Source: Rhodanobacter sp. (GTDB taxonomy: Bacteria > Pseudomonadota > Gammaproteobacteria > Xanthomonadales > Rhodanobacteraceae). Taken from it: a DNA stretch of 9,352 nt. The stretch spans positions 1-9,352 of the forward strand of contig JAPHUU010000452.1 in the NCBI GenBank assembly GCA_026193555.1. The letters run 5' to 3'. Each line of letters starts with the position of its first letter. The stretch's first letter is position 1. Position numbers and translations under genes: made by a program. Below are positions 5,768 to 9,352 of the stretch, piece by piece. The notes beneath the pieces were generated by a model that saw nothing but the letters and a program-made list of their open reading frames with translations, searched no databases and was not told the DNA's origin.

Positions 5768-7957
5768 CTAGAATGTCAGCCGCGCGCCGAGCATGTAGCT
5801 GCGGTCGGGGCCGGGCTCGAAGAAGCGGCCGTTGCCATCGTTGACGATGACCGAGCCGATGTAGCGGCGGTCGGCGAGATTGTTCACCCGGGCACTCAGG
5901 TCCAGCGTGGTGGTGGCGCCGAGCACGAAGGTGTAGCCGACGTCCGCGTCGATCAGCCCGTAGCCTGCCGCCTGATCGGTATGGATATCGTTGGCGGCGA
6001 CCGAACCGACGCCGACCACGGTGATGCCCTCGCGCCAGCCGCTGCCGTTGCCATGCTCCACCCGCAGCGAGCCGTAGTTCTCCGGCACGCCGGGAATGCG
6101 CGAATTGGCCGCCACGGGCGTGCTCGGTACCGGGCATGGCGAGCCGGCGCAGGCGAGGAAGGAGTTGCGGAAGCGCGCTTTCAGGTGGGTGTAGCCCGCG
6201 CTGAGGCGCCAGTCCGGCGCCAGCTCGCCGGACAGCGAGAGCTCCACGCCCTGCCGGCGCGTACTGCCCACGTTGCGATAGGTGGATCGGCCGTTGACAT
6301 TGGTGGCCACTGCCAGCTCGTCGCTGGTATCGGCGCGGAACGCGGCGGCGTCCAACTCCAGGGCATGTGCCAGCTGCCACTTCAGGCCCGCCTCGTAGTT
6401 GCGGCTGCGCGACGGTTTCAGGTCGAAGGCGAGGCCGGCCTGGCCGTCGCTGCGGTAGCCCAGCTCGTTGTAGCTGGGTGTCTCGAAACCCCGGCCGTAA
6501 CTGGCATACAGGCGCAGGTTGTCGGCGGGTCGGTACTGCAGGCCCAGCACCGGCGTGGTGGCGCTGTAGTTCACGTGGCCGCTGTCGTTCGGGTTGTTCG
6601 AGGTGATGTAGAAGTCGTGCTCGGAGAAGCGCACCTGGTCGTGGCGCAGTCCCAGCAGCACCGACCACTGGTCGGCGAAGCGCCAGTAGAACTGCGCATA
6701 TTCGGCCACGTTGTTGACGTTGTCATGCTCGTTGCGGCGCAGTGCGCCCTTGACGCCCAGGGTGCTGCCGATGAAGTTCTCGTAGCCGGTGCGACGCTGG
6801 ATCTGGTAGTCGCCGCTGGTGCCCAGCACCAGCTCGTAGTTGCGTCCGGCCAGCTGGCCGTGATGGGTCCAGCGCAGGTCCGCGCCGCCGTAGTTGGTGG
6901 CCGGGGAAATCACGCCGCCGGCCTGCAGCGGTCGCTTCTGCACGAAGGTGGGAATGGACAGGTACTGGATGATGCTGCGCTGGCCGTAATAGGCCATCGC
7001 GCGCAGTTGGTCGGCCGGGCTGAAAGCCTGTTCGTAGACTAGGCCGATCTGGTTCTGTTGCGCGCTCTTGCGCGTGTTGTACAGAGCTGCGACCGCCGTG
7101 GCCTGGCGCGGATTTTCGTTCACCTGCGCGCGGGTCAGGCCGAGCGGATCCTGCGTATCAGGTTGGTTGATCCGGTTAAGCACCACGGTGAGTTTGCGCT
7201 GCTTCCCCAGGTCGATGCCGAACTTGGCGTTGTCCGACTCGCGCCGCACCCGGCTATGGTCGCGATAGCCGCCGGAAAGGAATTCCGACGCGGCGATGTT
7301 GTAGTCCACCGGCCCGACGATGCCGCGCGTATTGGCCATGAAGCGGAAGCTGTCGTAGCTGCCGGCGCTGACGCCCAGCGTGGTCTGTGGCGTGGTGGTG
7401 CCATCGGCGCTGTAGAGCTGGATCACGCCGCCGGCGGCATTACCGTAGAGCACCGAGAACGGTCCGCGCAGCACCTCCACGCGGTCGGCCGAATCGAGGT
7501 TGAACTGCGATACCTGGCCCTGACCATCCGGCAGGGTGGAGGGAATGCCGTCCATGAAGATGCGGATGCTGCGCACGCCGAAGGTGGTGCGCGAGCCGAA
7601 GCCGCGGATCGAGATCTGCTCGTCCTGGGCATAGTTCTGGCGGTCGCGCGCCAAGATGCCGGGGATGCCCACCAGCGTCTCGGACAGGTTCACGCCGGCC
7701 TGACCCGCTTCCGCTGGCGCCACCCTGACCACGCTGAGCGCGGCCGGAATGTCGAAGGGCGGAATGTCCAGCCGGCTCGCATTCACCTGCACCGCCGGCA
7801 ACAACACCGACGTGCCTTGCGGGCCTGCGGGCGGGGCAACAGCAGGCGCCACGGTCGCGTGGAGCGAGGCTGTACCGCACAAGGCCAGGACGACTACTGC
7901 CTGACCAACCAGCAGCCCCGCTCTCGTGCGGCGTGTGTAGCACTCGGGTGGCGTCAC
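5768..7957 (-). CDS. TonB-dependent outer membrane receptor, YncD/PqqU-like (probable PQQ uptake)
   Basis: An outer membrane receptor of 729 residues. Signal peptide about 1-34 (Arg9-Arg10, hydrophobic 13-31), plug about 65-180, 22-strand-type barrel from about 190, ending in Phe as outer membrane barrels do. By recalled sequence it matches E. coli YncD, renamed PqqU for TonB-dependent uptake of pyrroloquinoline quinone, through long stretches: RQNYAQDEQISIRGFGSR at 106-123, DGIPSTLPDGQGQ at 136-148, VEVLRGPFSVLYGNAAGGV at 160-178, GRGFETPSYNELGYRSDGQ at 488-506, STRRQGVEL at 565-573, and GSVIVNDGNGRFFEP at 701-715. Cys603 and Cys608 may form a loop disulfide. The start is GTG at 7957: an in-frame TGA lies two codons upstream, and GGGAG is 6 bases before it. 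It follows a quinoprotein-dehydrogenase accessory gene and precedes DUF779, which supports PQQ as ligand. A lanthanide-chelate receptor is the main alternative. I leave the symbol blank because orthology is not proven. Confidence 0.9.
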   Translation of the reverse strand: MTPPECYTRRTRAGLLVGQAVVVLALCGTASLHATVAPAVAPPAGPQGTSVLLPAVQVNASRLDIPPFDIPAALSVVRVAPAEAGQAGVNLSETLVGIPGILARDRQNYAQDEQISIRGFGSRTTFGVRSIRIFMDGIPSTLPDGQGQVSQFNLDSADRVEVLRGPFSVLYGNAAGGVIQLYSADGTTTPQTTLGVSAGSYDSFRFMANTRGIVGPVDYNIAASEFLSGGYRDHSRVRRESDNAKFGIDLGKQRKLTVVLNRINQPDTQDPLGLTRAQVNENPRQATAVAALYNTRKSAQQNQIGLVYEQAFSPADQLRAMAYYGQRSIIQYLSIPTFVQKRPLQAGGVISPATNYGGADLRWTHHGQLAGRNYELVLGTSGDYQIQRRTGYENFIGSTLGVKGALRRNEHDNVNNVAEYAQFYWRFADQWSVLLGLRHDQVRFSEHDFYITSNNPNDSGHVNYSATTPVLGLQYRPADNLRLYASYGRGFETPSYNELGYRSDGQAGLAFDLKPSRSRNYEAGLKWQLAHALELDAAAFRADTSDELAVATNVNGRSTYRNVGSTRRQGVELSLSGELAPDWRLSAGYTHLKARFRNSFLACAGSPCPVPSTPVAANSRIPGVPENYGSLRVEHGNGSGWREGITVVGVGSVAANDIHTDQAAGYGLIDADVGYTFVLGATTTLDLSARVNNLADRRYIGSVIVNDGNGRFFEPGPDRSYMLGARLTF

Positions 7958-7963
7958 ATCTCA

Positions 7964-7968
7964 CTCCC
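7964..7968 (-). promoter_or_regulatory. Ribosome binding site that fixes the GTG start of the receptor
   Basis: GGGAG on the minus strand, 6 bases before the GTG at 7957. The same GGGAG core precedes the DUF779 gene (5749-5753) and the XoxJ-cytochrome gene (9302-9306). Together with the in-frame TGA at 7961-7963 it excludes any earlier start. Confidence 0.75.
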
Positions 7969-7981
7969 GTGGATTCAGGCG

Positions 7982-8012
7982 AAAACAACGGTGCGAAAAG
8001 TTCGCACCGTTG
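7982..8012 (-). terminator. Perfect 12-bp hairpin plus U tract inside the operon: intrinsic terminator or attenuator
   Basis: Read on the minus strand: arm CAACGGTGCGAA (8012-8001), 3-base loop CTT, perfect complementary arm TTCGCACCGTTG (7997-7986), then TTTT (7985-7982). This is intrinsic-terminator architecture, although the U tract is short. It lies 54 bases after the XoxJ-cytochrome stop and only 24 bases before the receptor start. It therefore should lower transcription into the receptor and DUF779 genes, or end a shorter transcript while partial readthrough continues. It could instead be a 3' stabilising hairpin or a protein-binding palindrome. Confidence 0.75.
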
Positions 8013-8039
8013 GCTGGAGCATGGGGCTGCGCTCAAGCC
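8012..8039 (-). other. Second hairpin just upstream of the operon-internal terminator
   Basis: On the minus strand, GGCTTGAGC (8039-8031) can pair with GCTCCAGCC (8020-8012), 8 of 9 bases, around a 10-base loop. Its right arm meets, and shares one base with, the terminator stem. It is too short an overlap to call a classical antiterminator. Confidence 0.35.
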
Positions 8040-8066
8040 AGCGCCATATGCCGTGCAACCGCACGT

Positions 8067-9293
8067 CTAATGTTCATGGTAGACAAGCGGCACTTTCGAT
8101 CGCATCGCCTCGTCGTACAAAAGCGCTTTTTTGCCTGCCGGATACCCGTTCTGCTGCAGCAGGAACGCCATCACGTCCACATAGTCCAGGTGCGTGAGAC
8201 TGCCTGGATCGCTAGCCGGCATGTTGTGCGCGAGGATGGTGAAGATATCGCCCACGTGAAAATCCGACTTGGCCGAGGCGAAGTTGGGACCCTTCAACGC
8301 CGGACCGGCCCGCCCCTCCATCGCGGGGCCATGACAGCGCGCGCAGTCCTCGGCGAACTTCTGCTTGCCACTGTCGGCCTGTGCCACGGTAAACAACGCC
8401 GGCAACCCCGCGTGCTTTGCGCTGTGTGCGTGACGCGGTTTTCCCCCGGCACCTCCATGCACGTTTCGGTGACTTCGATGCGCAAGCCGCAACATGGCCG
8501 AGGTGTTCCGGTGGAGCGGCATGACCGCTCCAGGCCTGGCATAAGGGGCCAGCAACCGTGCCAGTTCGCCGGAGCTGGACATCGCCGCGATGGTCTGCTG
8601 GAAGCCCATGGCTGACGCGGCGTGATCGCTGTCGTAGAGCGCGACCAGGTTGAAGCTTGCATGGGGCTGCAAAAGGGCGTGATAACTGAAACGGCCCGCC
8701 TCATGATGTTCGGCCAGATAGTGCACCACGGTCGGTTGCCACAGCATCGCCGCACTCGCCTGATGTTTCTCCAGCGCCTCGAATGCGGCATCGTTGGTCA
8801 GATGGACATCCGCCTGCAGGTTGGGGTGACCGGCGAAGTAGAGGTTGGGCGTCGTCTGATAGGTCACCGCGACGACGCTATGCTCGGGCAGCTGATCCAG
8901 CGTGACCGCCTTGCTTCCCCTGGCGGTAACCAACACGTAACCGGTATGCCCGTAAGGCCTGGTGGCCTTCAGGCCGGGCGGGACAGCGTGCTCGTCGGCA
9001 TCAATGGGAAAGCCGAGCACCAGCGAACAACTGTCCTTTGCCAGCTTGTTGAAGTCCTTCAGGCCGAAACCTTCGTCGCCGCCACTGCCGTCGAACTCAT
9101 GTACATGCAAGGTACTGCCCTGGTGAGCCGCGACGGCATGGGCAAGGCCGGCATCCACCGCGGCAGTCGGACTGCTCTTGTCGATGCAGACGGAAAGTTC
9201 CGCCGCTGCGGCGGTGCCGCCGTACAAGAGTACGGCGGCAATCGCACTGAGCCAGATACTTCGCCCACTGGCTTGAAAGGGAAGTCTCTTCAT
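8067..9293 (-). CDS. XoxJ-type periplasmic binding protein fused to cytochrome c (quinoprotein dehydrogenase-associated)
   Basis: An exported 408-residue fusion. Signal peptide 1-31 (Lys2-Arg3, hydrophobic core, cleavage near TAAAA). Residues about 32-252 form a solute-binding-protein-like domain of the quinoprotein-dehydrogenase-associated (XoxJ) kind: SVCIDKSSP at 34-42, LVLGFPIDAD at 91-100, LKATRPYGHTGYVLVTARG at 108-126, and AAMLWQPTV at 181-189. Cys36 and Cys89 may pair. A His-rich linker (256-300) leads to a class I cytochrome c (about 303-385) with heme motif CARCH (Cys317, Cys320, His321) and probable axial Met358 in AHNMPASDPGS. The likely role is to help assemble or partner the PQQ alcohol dehydrogenase and to take its electrons toward the respiratory chain in the periplasm. 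Most XoxJ proteins are separate from the cytochrome, so the fusion is notable. It starts 14 bases after the dehydrogenase stop, with GGGAG 8 bases before its ATG, so tight co-transcription is expected. Confidence 0.9.
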   Translation of the reverse strand: MKRLPFQASGRSIWLSAIAAVLLYGGTAAAAELSVCIDKSSPTAAVDAGLAHAVAAHQGSTLHVHEFDGSGGDEGFGLKDFNKLAKDSCSLVLGFPIDADEHAVPPGLKATRPYGHTGYVLVTARGSKAVTLDQLPEHSVVAVTYQTTPNLYFAGHPNLQADVHLTNDAAFEALEKHQASAAMLWQPTVVHYLAEHHEAGRFSYHALLQPHASFNLVALYDSDHAASAMGFQQTIAAMSSSGELARLLAPYARPGAVMPLHRNTSAMLRLAHRSHRNVHGGAGGKPRHAHSAKHAGLPALFTVAQADSGKQKFAEDCARCHGPAMEGRAGPALKGPNFASAKSDFHVGDIFTILAHNMPASDPGSLTHLDYVDVMAFLLQQNGYPAGKKALLYDEAMRSKVPLVYHEH

Positions 9294-9307
9294 GATTGAA
9301 GCTCCCG

Positions 9308-9352
9308 TTACAACGCAAACACGTACAGATGGCCGCCCACCGGGATGTTGAC
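9308..9352 (-). CDS. C-terminal end of a PQQ-dependent alcohol dehydrogenase (partial)
   Basis: Only the last 14 codons and a TAA stop are in the window, reading VNIPVGGHLYVFAL. A GG-x-L-x-VFAL ending is characteristic of the last propeller strand of quinoprotein methanol/ethanol dehydrogenases. The gene directly downstream, 14 bases away, encodes an accessory protein of exactly this enzyme class. These enzymes oxidise primary alcohols to aldehydes in the periplasm using PQQ plus Ca2+ or a lanthanide. Metal type, substrate and intactness cannot be judged, because the active site lies outside the window. Confidence 0.75.
   Translation of the reverse strand, partial: VNIPVGGHLYVFAL

Noticed and set aside
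5702..7042. A 446-codon plus-strand open frame
   Set aside because: It is antisense to the TonB receptor, which has unmistakable plug and barrel motifs; the translation is low-complexity Ala/Val/Gly/Arg.
7058..8197. A 379-codon plus-strand open frame spanning the receptor start and the operon gap
   Set aside because: It is antisense to two recognised genes, has no family features, and runs through a terminator-like hairpin.

Overview
The window is GC-rich, densely coded proteobacterial chromosome. The gene content (long-form QueF, a periplasmic S9 peptidase of a kind common in Xanthomonadales, and a PQQ-dehydrogenase cluster with a TonB receptor) and the codon style suggest a gammaproteobacterium, perhaps of the Xanthomonadaceae/Rhodanobacteraceae type. 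That placement is an inference from family resemblance, not a measured phylogeny. I see no rRNA, tRNA, CRISPR array, transposase or integrase.

Left part (1-2375, all minus strand): the N-terminal half of the queuosine enzyme QueF runs off the left edge. Upstream of it lies an AKR13-like aldo/keto reductase with an intact catalytic tetrad, and upstream of that a glutathione S-transferase. Middle (2376-5115): a 352-base divergent intergenic region, then an exported S9 (DPP-IV-like) serine peptidase on the plus strand with a complete Ser-Asp-His triad but without the usual double-Glu motif. A 240-base convergent gap follows (5116-5355). It holds three hairpins, one just behind the peptidase stop and one part of a REP-like palindromic repeat.

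Right part (5356-9352, all minus strand) is the most interesting. Read in the direction of transcription it is: the last 14 codons of what looks like a PQQ-dependent alcohol dehydrogenase (entering from the right edge); 14 bases later, an exported fusion of an XoxJ-type binding-protein domain to a cytochrome c; a perfect 12-bp terminator-like hairpin with a U tract; a TonB-dependent receptor that closely resembles Escherichia coli YncD/PqqU, the PQQ uptake receptor; and 25 bases later a DUF779 protein of the type found with aldehyde dehydrogenases. The coherent reading is a periplasmic alcohol-oxidation module: quinoprotein dehydrogenase, its electron acceptor, and a receptor bringing the PQQ cofactor (less likely a lanthanide complex) through the outer membrane, with DUF779 linked to handling of the aldehyde product in the cytoplasm. 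The hairpin lies only 24 bases before the receptor start, leaving no room for a separate promoter after it. It may therefore set or regulate how much receptor is made relative to the enzyme.
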